Shown here in pieces: positions 8,195 through 15,614 of a stretch of DNA of 64,000 nt (position 1 is the first letter of the stretch; the number at the start of each line of letters is the position of its first letter). Source of the DNA: Microbacterium pygmaeum (GTDB lineage: Bacteria > Actinomycetota > Actinomycetes > Actinomycetales > Microbacteriaceae); NCBI RefSeq assembly GCF_900100885.1, contig NZ_LT629692.1:1054001-1118000 (forward strand), written 5' to 3'. The notes beneath the pieces are model-generated. The model worked only from the letters and a program-made list of their open reading frames with translations, had not been told where the DNA came from and made no database searches. The position numbers and the translations under genes were made by a program.

Positions 8195-9187
8195 ATGACG
8201 CTGCTGCCGCTGACGATGGGCGCTGTGAACTACGACCGCTTCCAGGCCATCCGCGATGGGTCCGTGCGCGTCGAGGGGATCGACCTCGAGATCGTCCCGC
8301 TCGAAGTGGAGGAGATCTTCTACCGACAGATGAAGTATCACGAGTTCGACGTGAGCGAGATGAGCATGTCGAGCTATCTGGCGGGCATCGATGCTGGCGA
8401 TTTCCCGTACATCGCGCTCCCGGTGTTCCCCTCTCGGTACTTCCGCCACCAGTCGGTGTTCGTCCGTACCGACAGCGGCATCGAGCGCCCTGAGGATCTC
8501 ATCGGCAAGCGTGTCGGCGTGCCCGAGTACCAGATCACGGCGTGCGTGTGGCTGCGCGGGATGATGGCCGACGACCACGGCGTGACCCCTGATCGCGTGA
8601 CGTGGTTCAGCGGCGGGGTCGATTCCCCCGGGCGCGTCGAGAAGCGGCCCATCGAGCTGCCCGACGGTGTGACGGTGACGCCCATCGGCAAGGACGAGAC
8701 GCTGTCCCAGCTCATCCTCGACGGCTCGCTGGACGCGCTCTTCACCGCCCACCTTCCTGCCGCGTTCCTGGATCGGCCCCATCGGGTGACGCGTCTGTTC
8801 CCCGACTACAAGGCGGTGGAGAAGGCGTACTTCGCCCGGACGGGGATCTTCCCGATCATGCATGTGGTGGTCGTGCGCCGCAGCGTTCTCGACGCGCATC
8901 CGTGGATCGCGCGGTCTCTTCTCAAAGCATTCACCGCCGCGCTGGAGAAGGCGAAGGCGGATCTGCTGTACCGCAGCTCGCTGAAGGTCATGCTGCCCTG
9001 GCTCGCCGACCATGTCGAGGAGACCGTCGCGGCGATGGGGACCGACTATTGGCCCTACGGCGTCGAGGAGAACCGGACGGTGCTGGACACCTTCTTGCGG
9101 TATCACCACTCCCAGGGACTCTCGCGGCGGCGCCGCGAGCCCGAGGAGATCTTCGCCCCCAGCACCATCGACGAGTTCGTGATCTGA
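8195..9187 (+). CDS. 4,5-dihydroxyphthalate decarboxylase-like protein (periplasmic-binding fold)
   Basis: A 330-residue protein of the Pht5-type family, which shares the type 2 periplasmic-binding fold but lacks any signal peptide here (MTLLPLTMGAVNYDRFQAI), fitting a cytoplasmic enzyme. Typical family segments are EVEEIFYRQMKYHEFDVSEMSMSSYL, GIERPEDLIGKRVGVPEYQITACVWLRG and the late KAVEKAYFARTGIFPIMHVVVVRR. Known members decarboxylate 4,5-dihydroxyphthalate to protocatechuate; many others are of unknown function. The ATG at 8195 is preceded by GAAGGAG, supporting this start over an upstream GTG. Paired with an aromatic hydroxylase, it fits hydroxylation then decarboxylation of an aromatic acid. 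Confidence 0.8.
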   Translation: MTLLPLTMGAVNYDRFQAIRDGSVRVEGIDLEIVPLEVEEIFYRQMKYHEFDVSEMSMSSYLAGIDAGDFPYIALPVFPSRYFRHQSVFVRTDSGIERPEDLIGKRVGVPEYQITACVWLRGMMADDHGVTPDRVTWFSGGVDSPGRVEKRPIELPDGVTVTPIGKDETLSQLILDGSLDALFTAHLPAAFLDRPHRVTRLFPDYKAVEKAYFARTGIFPIMHVVVVRRSVLDAHPWIARSLLKAFTAALEKAKADLLYRSSLKVMLPWLADHVEETVAAMGTDYWPYGVEENRTVLDTFLRYHHSQGLSRRRREPEEIFAPSTIDEFVI

Positions 9188-9207
9188 GGAGCCCCTTGCT
9201 CCTCGGA

Positions 9208-9222
9208 TTCCGCCATGCAGAA
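9208..9222. promoter_or_regulatory. Near-perfect palindrome ttccg-N5-CAGAA
   Basis: One mismatch from TTCTG-N5-CAGAA and 13 of 15 bases identical to the site at 7194. It is 78 bp upstream of the perfect copy at 9286, so the transporter leader carries two sites. Confidence 0.4.
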
Positions 9223-9285
9223 GTCAACGCAGCGGAGGCGGAAACGAGTCATAACGTGTGCCGGATCGGCACCGAACAGCCCGGG

Positions 9286-9300
9286 TTCTGTATCGCAGAA
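9286..9300. promoter_or_regulatory. Palindrome TTCTG-tatcg-CAGAA, candidate IclR operator
   Basis: A perfect inverted repeat about 95 bp before the permease start. Together with the copy at 7194 it is the best evidence for a shared regulator in the module. Confidence 0.5.
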
Positions 9301-9395
9301 TCCGAACCGAGCGGGATTCGATATCCCCTAGCGTCGTGTCCACACCCCGGTGCACGACGGCCGTAACCAGGGATCGAACGAGGGAGTTCGCCGCA

Positions 9396-10412
9396 ATGAC
9401 GATCACGCAGCAGCCGCCGGCCGCACGCGCCGAAGCGTCCGCCTCCACGACGCCCCGTTGGCTGCGTAGCCTCGGGTACCGTTATGGCGTCGTCGGCGTC
9501 TGGATCGTGGCGTTCGTCTTCTTCTCGATCATGGCGCCCACGACGTTCCTCACCGCCACCAACCTCACGGCCATGCTGAGTTCGCAGGCGGCGCTCATCC
9601 TGCTCGCGCTCGCGGTCGTGCCAGCGCTCGCCGCAGGAGAGATCGACCTGTCGGTCGCGGGTGTCATGACCATCTCGGCCACCGTCGTCGGGCAGCTCAA
9701 CGGCGTCTGGAAGGTCGACATCGTCCTCTCGATCGTCCTCGCGCTCCTCGTCGCGCTCCTCGTCGGGTTCATCAACGCCTTCCTCGCCGTGTACGTCGGG
9801 GTTCAGTCGATCGTGGTGACGCTCGGGATGAGCACGCTCCTCGTGGGGATCTCGCAGTGGATCGCCAACAAGCTAACGATCACCGGCGTCTCCCCGGACC
9901 TGGGCCGACTCGTCAACGGACGGGTGTTGGGTGTGAGCGCCGGCTTCTGGTTCGCGATCGCCGTGGGTCTCGTCCTCTGGTACGTGTATCGGCACACGGC
10001 CGTCGGCCGACACGTCGTCTTCATCGGCAAGAACGCCGAAGTCGCCCGGCTGTCGGGGCTGCCGGTCCAGAAACTCAAGGTAGGCGCCTTCATGGTGACG
10101 AGCCTTCTCGCAGGCCTTGCGGGCGTCGTTGTCGTGGCCAGCGCGGGAGGTCTTCAGCCGACCTCGCTGCAGACCCTGCTCCTTCCGGCATTCGCCAGCG
10201 CCTTCCTCGGGCAGGCCATCATCGACCCCGGCAGCAACAACCCGCTCGGCACCATCATCGCCGTGCTGTTCCTCGCCACCGGCATCAACGGACTCGTGCT
10301 GCTGGGCGCCGACACCTGGGTGAGCGACGTGTTCTACGGGGCGGCCGTCATCATCGCCGTCACGGTCTCCCGTATCGCTACCGTCCGCGCTCGCCGAAAG
10401 AGCGTCCTCTGA
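9396..10412 (+). CDS. Ribose-type ABC transporter permease
   Basis: A 338-residue integral membrane protein of the RbsC/BPD_transp_2 family. After a hydrophilic N-terminus come about 8-10 hydrophobic segments, with family signatures ALAVVPALAAGEIDLSVAG near residue 70 and NPLGTIIAVLFLATGINGLVLLGA near residue 290. It would form the channel of an importer with the lipoprotein and ATPase that follow. The ATG at 9396 follows GAGGGAG; the upstream 200 bp hold candidate operators. This transporter class usually moves sugars, polyols or other small polar compounds, so the import of an aromatic or lactam compound here is only inferred from context. Confidence 0.9.
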   Translation: MTITQQPPAARAEASASTTPRWLRSLGYRYGVVGVWIVAFVFFSIMAPTTFLTATNLTAMLSSQAALILLALAVVPALAAGEIDLSVAGVMTISATVVGQLNGVWKVDIVLSIVLALLVALLVGFINAFLAVYVGVQSIVVTLGMSTLLVGISQWIANKLTITGVSPDLGRLVNGRVLGVSAGFWFAIAVGLVLWYVYRHTAVGRHVVFIGKNAEVARLSGLPVQKLKVGAFMVTSLLAGLAGVVVVASAGGLQPTSLQTLLLPAFASAFLGQAIIDPGSNNPLGTIIAVLFLATGINGLVLLGADTWVSDVFYGAAVIIAVTVSRIATVRARRKSVL

Positions 10413-10477
10413 CTTCCCCCGGCCCGGATCGTCGATCCCGGGACGATCGCTCCACAGTAAAGAAGAGAGGCACGAAC

Positions 10478-11653
10478 ATGACCAGATCTCACGCAGTGTC
10501 GCGTCGCACCGGTTCATCCGTAGTCGCCCTGGGAGTCGCCGCGGCACTCCTGCTCAGCGGCTGCTCGACCGACGCACCTGCCGATCCCGGCACTGACGCT
10601 CCGGCAGCGGATGCCGTGAGCCAGGAAGTGCTCGACAAGCTGGCTTCCTACGAAGCCGCCAGTGCGCTGGACAATGTCGGCGAGGCGTTCGATGTCTCGT
10701 CGGTGGAAGGCAAGACCGTCTGGTGGGTGATTCAGGAGGGCGCAAACCCATTCCTCGCCACCGTGATGGCCCACGCCGAGGAGGCGCTCGCTGAGGTGGG
10801 CGTCAAGCTCGTCACGTGTGATGGGAAGTCGAACCCGGTCGATGCTAACAACTGCATCACGCAGGGCATCGCGCAGGGCGCCGCGGCCATCCAGGTCGAC
10901 GGTCCCGACCCCGAGACGGTCGCCAATGCGGCGCAGGCCGCGGTGGATGCCGGTATCCCCGTCCTCACCGGATCCGGCATCGACGCGTCGCAGCCGATGC
11001 CGGACTTCATCGCGGGGGTCACGAGCCAGCCGTACGTCTTGACCGGCGAGCTGGCCGCAGACTGGATCATTGCCGACTCGGACGGCGCGGCGAACGTGCT
11101 CTTCATCACCACTCCGGATGTCAGCGGCTCCGGGTTCCAGGCCCAGGGGTTCAAGGACGAGATGGCGAAGTACTGCCCGGACTGCACGGTCACCGAGCAG
11201 GGCGTGACCCTGGGCAACTGGGCGAGCGATCTTGGGTCGACGGTGAGTGCGGCGCTGGCGAAGGACCCGACGATCAACTACATCGCTCCCGTGTTTGATC
11301 CGATGACCCAGTTCATCAACCCGGCCATCCAGCAGGCGGGTCGCGGGGAGGACGTGCAGGTCGTCACGGTGAACGGCAACCTGCCCTTCATGCAGGAACT
11401 CGCCACCGGAACGGGCCCGACGAAGGCCCTGGTGGGCCTGGATCTGAACCTGCTGGGCTGGATCGAGGCCGATCAGATCCTGCGGGTGCTCACCGACACG
11501 CCGCCCGTGTCGGACTACTACACGGTCGCGCGCGTTTTCGACGAGGACAACATCGGCGAACTCGACCTGACCGCTGAGGCGTTCGGCGACAGCTCGTGGT
11601 ACGGCGGCGCGGGCAGCACGGCGGAGCTGTTCACTTCGCTATGGCTCAAGTAA
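10478..11653 (+). CDS. ABC transporter substrate-binding lipoprotein (ribose type)
   Basis: A 391-residue lipoprotein whose lipobox LLLSGC puts the acylated Cys at residue 29. After a flexible Ala/Pro/Asp linker comes a periplasmic-binding protein type 1 fold: VWWVIQEGANPFLATVMAHAEEAL, GAAAIQVDGPDPETVANAAQAAVDAGIPVLT, and TINYIAPVFDPMTQFINPAIQQAG. It captures the substrate outside the membrane for the permease and ATPase. The start has an AAGAGAG-type ribosome site. A small hairpin (GATCGTC/GACGATC, 10427-10448) lies between permease and this gene and could tune relative expression. The ATPase start overlaps its stop by 13 bp. The ligand is not predictable. Confidence 0.88.
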   Translation: MTRSHAVSRRTGSSVVALGVAAALLLSGCSTDAPADPGTDAPAADAVSQEVLDKLASYEAASALDNVGEAFDVSSVEGKTVWWVIQEGANPFLATVMAHAEEALAEVGVKLVTCDGKSNPVDANNCITQGIAQGAAAIQVDGPDPETVANAAQAAVDAGIPVLTGSGIDASQPMPDFIAGVTSQPYVLTGELAADWIIADSDGAANVLFITTPDVSGSGFQAQGFKDEMAKYCPDCTVTEQGVTLGNWASDLGSTVSAALAKDPTINYIAPVFDPMTQFINPAIQQAGRGEDVQVVTVNGNLPFMQELATGTGPTKALVGLDLNLLGWIEADQILRVLTDTPPVSDYYTVARVFDEDNIGELDLTAEAFGDSSWYGGAGSTAELFTSLWLK

Positions 11654-13215
11654 CGAACCCGCAGGAAGCTCCGGATGGTGGGCTCACGCCCGCCATCCGG
11701 CTCCGCGACCTGCGGAAGACCTACGTCGAAGGCGTGCCGGTGCTCGAGGGCGTCGACCTGGACGTGCCGCACGGCCAGGTGACCGCGCTGGTCGGCGCGA
11801 ACGGATCCGGCAAGTCCACGCTCGTGAAGATCCTGTCGGGATATCACGCACCCGACCGGGGCTCCCGCATCTGGATCGATGGCGCGGAAATCGAGGGGCA
11901 GATTGCGCCGGCCGCCGCACGCGACGCGGGGCTGAGGTTCGTCCATCAGGATGCTCGGCTCGTATCCGGTGTCAGCGTGCTCGACAACATGCTCGTGGGG
12001 GCATACCACACGGGCATCTCGGGCCGCGTGCACTGGCGGTCCGAGCGCCGCAGCGTGCAGGCGCTCCTCGACCGGTGGCGGATCGAGGTTGCCCTCGATG
12101 CGGATCCGAGCAACCTGCCCCTCGCGACGGTGTCGAAGCTCGCCGTGCTGCGCGCCCTGCGCACCGAGGGTGACGAGAAGATCAGCGCACTCATTCTCGA
12201 CGAGCCCACCGCAGCCCTCGGCAACGACGACTCGCACAACCTCCTCACCTGGGTGCGCGAACTTGCCGCCCGGGAGCGTGTCGGCGTTCTCTTCATCGGC
12301 CACCGCCTGCCGGAGATCCTCTCGCTGGCCGATCGTGTCGCCGTGCTGCGGGCCGGACGCATCGTCGCGGAAGAGGCGGCCGGCGAGCTCGATGAGGCGC
12401 GGTTGGTGCACCACGTCGTCGGGACGGAGATCGCGCAGTTCTATCCGGACCGCGAGGAGCGCCGTTCGGTCGAACCAGTGCTCACCGTCACCGGTCTCGG
12501 CGGAGCGAAGGTGCACGATGTCGATCTCCACGTCGGGAAGGGTGAGGTCGTCGGCATCACCGGCCTCGCCGGTAGCGGTTTCGAAGACATCCCCTACCTC
12601 GTCGTCGACCCGTCCGCGAGGGCTCGCGGAGAGGTGACGATCGATGGACACAAGATCAATCTGCGCCGCACGACGATCGCCCGACGGGGTGAGCTGGGGC
12701 TGGTGCTCGTGCCCGCCGACCGCAAGAACAAGGCGCTCGCCGTCGACCTCACGCTGCGCGAGAATCTGGTGCTGCCCCGGCTCAGGTCGTTCCTTCGCCG
12801 CGGCGGCCTCAGCCGCGCTGCCGAGCACACCGACTCCATTCAGGTGCTGAAACGGTTCGGGGTGCGTCCGCCCGACTCACGACTCGCCGCGAGCAGCCTC
12901 AGCGGCGGCAATCAGCAGAAGGTCGTGCTCGCCAAGTGGATGAGCACTCGCCCGCAGGTGTTGATCATCCACGAGCCGACGCAGGGGGTCGACGTCGGAG
13001 CGAAGTCGGAGATCTTCGCGCTCCTCGCGGAGTCGGCGTCGCAGGGCCTATCGACCGTGCTTGTCTCCGTCGAGTACGAGGATCTCGCGCACCTGTGCGA
13101 CCGCGTGTACGTCGTCGGCGAAGGACGCATCGTCGCGGAGCTCTCGGGTGCGCAGCTGACGACGGAGGCGATCACGGCGACCGCCCTGATGGGCACGGAG
13201 CGCAGGAAGGCGTGA
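11641..13215 (+). CDS. Ribose-type ABC transporter ATPase, two fused nucleotide-binding domains
   Basis: A 524-residue RbsA-like protein. The N-terminal domain has Walker A GANGSGKST (about residue 56) and Walker B ALILDEPTAAL, but its signature is degenerate (LPLATVSKL). The C-terminal domain has a degenerate Walker A (GLAGSGFEDI) yet an intact signature LSGGNQQK and Walker B VLIIHEPTQGVD. This complementary loss is the family's usual arrangement with one good catalytic site. It energises the importer formed with the two preceding gene products. The ATG at 11641 overlaps the lipoprotein stop, indicating coupling; the IclR gene converges 17 bp downstream. Confidence 0.88.
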   Translation: MAQVTNPQEAPDGGLTPAIRLRDLRKTYVEGVPVLEGVDLDVPHGQVTALVGANGSGKSTLVKILSGYHAPDRGSRIWIDGAEIEGQIAPAAARDAGLRFVHQDARLVSGVSVLDNMLVGAYHTGISGRVHWRSERRSVQALLDRWRIEVALDADPSNLPLATVSKLAVLRALRTEGDEKISALILDEPTAALGNDDSHNLLTWVRELAARERVGVLFIGHRLPEILSLADRVAVLRAGRIVAEEAAGELDEARLVHHVVGTEIAQFYPDREERRSVEPVLTVTGLGGAKVHDVDLHVGKGEVVGITGLAGSGFEDIPYLVVDPSARARGEVTIDGHKINLRRTTIARRGELGLVLVPADRKNKALAVDLTLRENLVLPRLRSFLRRGGLSRAAEHTDSIQVLKRFGVRPPDSRLAASSLSGGNQQKVVLAKWMSTRPQVLIIHEPTQGVDVGAKSEIFALLAESASQGLSTVLVSVEYEDLAHLCDRVYVVGEGRIVAELSGAQLTTEAITATALMGTERRKA

Positions 13216-13232
13216 GCGCGTACAGACGGCGC

Positions 13233-14024
13233 TCAGTCGGTGGGCGGGCCGTGCAGATCGAGCTCGATCGCGGCTCGCGCCTCGCGCAGGGTGTGCATCA
13301 TCTCCTGGCTGAACAGGTCGCTGTAGCGCACGGAGGGGACGGCGATCGACACGGCGGCGAAGGCCCGACCTGCCTCGTCGTGGATCGGAATGGCCACGGC
13401 GGTGACACCGATCTCGGTCTCCTGATTCGCCGTGGCGTAGCCGTTGCGGTGATGCAGGCGAAGCTCGCGCAGGAACCGTTCGATCTCGCTGTCGGAGAGC
13501 GCGTCCCCCTGAGCCTGAGCGATCGTCCCCTGATAGAGGCGACGGATGGCCGCTTCCGGCAGGTCGGCGAGGAGCACCCGTCCGCCGGCGGCCTTGATCG
13601 CCGGCATCACGACGCCCGTGCGGTTGACGATGCGCAGCACCTTCGTGCCCTCGCAGCTCCACAGGAACCGCAGCTTCGTTCCGGCCCGGATGGACAGGTT
13701 CGTCGTCTCACCGGTCCGCAGCGCGAGCGCTTCGATGTGCGGCGCGGCGATGTCGCGCAGAGACTTCGTCCAGCTGGAGCGCACGGGAGCCGCGCCGAGC
13801 GCATAGCCGGGCACGTACGCGCGGCTATCGTCCTGTCGCGCGAACCCATGGAAGACGAGCATCGCCATCAGCCGGTGCACCGTCGATTCCGCCGTGCCGA
13901 GCTCCGTGGCGGCGGTGCGCAGTCGCACCTCGCCGTGGTCGCGCAGCATGTGCAGCAGGCGCAGCGCTTTCTCGACCGATCCGATCGGGTATTGCGGTCG
14001 CGTGGGGTTCGGCAGTTTCTGCAT
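13233..14024 (-). CDS. IclR-family transcriptional regulator
   Basis: A 263-residue regulator with an N-terminal winged helix (GSVEKALRLLHML, RLRTAATELGTAESTVHRLMAMLVFHGF, residues about 15-75) and an IclR effector domain (SLRDIAAPHIEALALRTGETTNLSIRAG onwards to GVTAVAIPIHDEAGRAFAAVSIA). Such proteins bind short palindromes and respond to an aromatic or acid effector. It is transcribed divergently from the aldehyde dehydrogenase across 78 bp. An alternative ATG lies six codons upstream (14042); neither has a convincing ribosome site. An operator-like TTCTG site overlaps its start region (14017-14031), suggesting autoregulation. It is the obvious candidate controller of the module. Confidence 0.85.
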   Translation of the reverse strand: MQKLPNPTRPQYPIGSVEKALRLLHMLRDHGEVRLRTAATELGTAESTVHRLMAMLVFHGFARQDDSRAYVPGYALGAAPVRSSWTKSLRDIAAPHIEALALRTGETTNLSIRAGTKLRFLWSCEGTKVLRIVNRTGVVMPAIKAAGGRVLLADLPEAAIRRLYQGTIAQAQGDALSDSEIERFLRELRLHHRNGYATANQETEIGVTAVAIPIHDEAGRAFAAVSIAVPSVRYSDLFSQEMMHTLREARAAIELDLHGPPTD

Positions 14025-14062
14025 AGCGTAAGTATTGACCATCCGGCTTCTGTTTCGTACCA
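14017..14062. promoter_or_regulatory. IclR-aldehyde dehydrogenase intergenic: two TTCTG half sites and a -35-like TTGACC
   Basis: TTCTG half sites are at 14017 (right arm cgtaa) and 14048 (right arm tacca). Between them, TTGACC (14035-14040) sits 17 bp before TACCAA (14058-14063), a possible but weak promoter for the rightward genes. Confidence 0.3.
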
Positions 14063-14102
14063 AGATGAGTGCTGACGGCATGACAAGGAAGTCGAGGAAC
14101 CG

Positions 14103-15581
14103 ATGATGGTCGTATCGCGAGCCGCACTGCGCGAAGAGGTCGCGGCCCATCCGTGGCGGCTGCTGATCGGCGGGGAACTGCGGGAGGCGGAGGGCGGCGC
14201 CAGGTTCACCGACGTCGACCCTTTCGCGGAGGCGCCCCTCGCACAGGTGCCCGACGCGTCTGCGGCCGACGTCGACGACGCGGCCGAGGCGGCAGCCGCC
14301 GCGCTCCCGGGCTGGCGCCAGTTTACTGCGCTCGAGCGCGCGAAGCTCGTCCACGATTTCGCCGATATCGTGCAGGCCCACGGCGAACAGCTCGCAGGAC
14401 TGGATGCGATCGACACGGGCTCGCCGATCGCCAACGCACGCTTCGACGTGAAGATCGCCGTCGATCAGATCCGGATGTACGCGAACTTCGCGCTTGAGAT
14501 GAAGGGGCAGACCATCCCCTCCAGCAGCGCTCTGCACTACACCGTGCGGCAGCCGGTGGGAGTGGTCGCGAAGATCTTCCCGTACAACCATCCGCTCATG
14601 TTCGGATGTCGTGTGGCCGCGCCGCTCGTGGCAGGCAACACCTGCGTCATCAAGCCGCCCGAGGCCGCGCCGCTGTCGGTTCTGCGTCTCGGCGAGCTGC
14701 TGCGCGATGTCTTTCCGGCGGGCGTGCTCAACATCGTCGTCGGCGACGGCCCCGCCGTCCCCGACCGCCTCGTGCGGCACCGACACGTGCGTCGCATCGG
14801 ATTCATCGGGTCCGAGCCCACCGGGCGGGCGATCCAGAAGGCGGCGGCCGAGTCGGGGGTCAAGCACGTCACGCTGGAGCTGGGCGGCAAGAACGCGATG
14901 GTCGTCTTCGACGACGCCGATCTCGACCGAGCGGCTGCCGGCGCCGTGAACGGCATGAACTTTACCTGGTCGGGTCAGTCGTGCGGATCGAACTCGCGCG
15001 TGCTCGTGCAGCGCTCGATCTATCCGGCCATGACCGAGAAGATCGCCGCGCTCGTGAAGGCCCGGACGATCGGAGACCCTCTGAGTGAGGATTCCGAACA
15101 GGGAACCATGATCAACCGGGCCCAGTTCGACAAGTCGATGCGCTACATCGACCTGGCGAGGCAAGAGGGCGCACGCGTCGTCGCCGGCGGTGGCAAGCCC
15201 GCGGGCGACGGCTACGACACCGGGTACTTCGTCGCCGCCACCGTGCTCGCCGATGTCGCCCCGGATTCGACCGTGGGGCAGGAGGAGATCTTCGGTCCGG
15301 TCATGTCGATGATTCCCTTCGACACGGAAGAGGAAGCCGTGGGCATCGCCAACGGCGTCGAGTATGGCCTGACAGCGAGCGTGTGGACGAAGGATCTCGG
15401 CCGCGCGCACCGCGTCGCCCACGAGTTCGAGGCCGGGTACATCTGGGTGAACGCGTCGTCCATCCACTATCCGGGCACGCCGTACGGCGGGGTCAAGCGG
15501 TCCGGCGTCGGCGGCAAGGAGGAGTGTCTGGAAGAGCTCCTCTCGTACACCGAAGAGAAGGTCGTCAATGTCGTTTACTGA
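14103..15581 (+). CDS. NAD(P)-dependent aldehyde dehydrogenase
   Basis: A 492-residue member of the ALDH superfamily that oxidises an aldehyde to the acid. The catalytic Cys294 is in GQSCGSNSR and the general-base Glu259 in LELGGKN; the cofactor loop FIGSEPTGRAIQKAAAE and the C-terminal YTEEKVVNV are present. The length is normal and the frame intact. It begins a run of five rightward genes: HyuA starts 33 bp after it, and the three genes after HyuA are spaced by 14 bp or overlap, so all are probably co-transcribed. The substrate is unknown; context suggests a catabolic semialdehyde or aromatic aldehyde. Confidence 0.9.
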   Translation: MMVVSRAALREEVAAHPWRLLIGGELREAEGGARFTDVDPFAEAPLAQVPDASAADVDDAAEAAAAALPGWRQFTALERAKLVHDFADIVQAHGEQLAGLDAIDTGSPIANARFDVKIAVDQIRMYANFALEMKGQTIPSSSALHYTVRQPVGVVAKIFPYNHPLMFGCRVAAPLVAGNTCVIKPPEAAPLSVLRLGELLRDVFPAGVLNIVVGDGPAVPDRLVRHRHVRRIGFIGSEPTGRAIQKAAAESGVKHVTLELGGKNAMVVFDDADLDRAAAGAVNGMNFTWSGQSCGSNSRVLVQRSIYPAMTEKIAALVKARTIGDPLSEDSEQGTMINRAQFDKSMRYIDLARQEGARVVAGGGKPAGDGYDTGYFVAATVLADVAPDSTVGQEEIFGPVMSMIPFDTEEEAVGIANGVEYGLTASVWTKDLGRAHRVAHEFEAGYIWVNASSIHYPGTPYGGVKRSGVGGKEECLEELLSYTEEKVVNVVY

Positions 15582-15614
15582 CGCGAGATCGTCAGCCCCT
15601 CAGGAGGATGAGCA

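Noticed and set aside
6974..9109. A 711-codon minus-strand ORF opposite the SDR and decarboxylase-like genes
   Set aside because: It is a GC-skew shadow of well-recognised genes on the other strand, with His/Arg/Asp-rich composition and no family signature.
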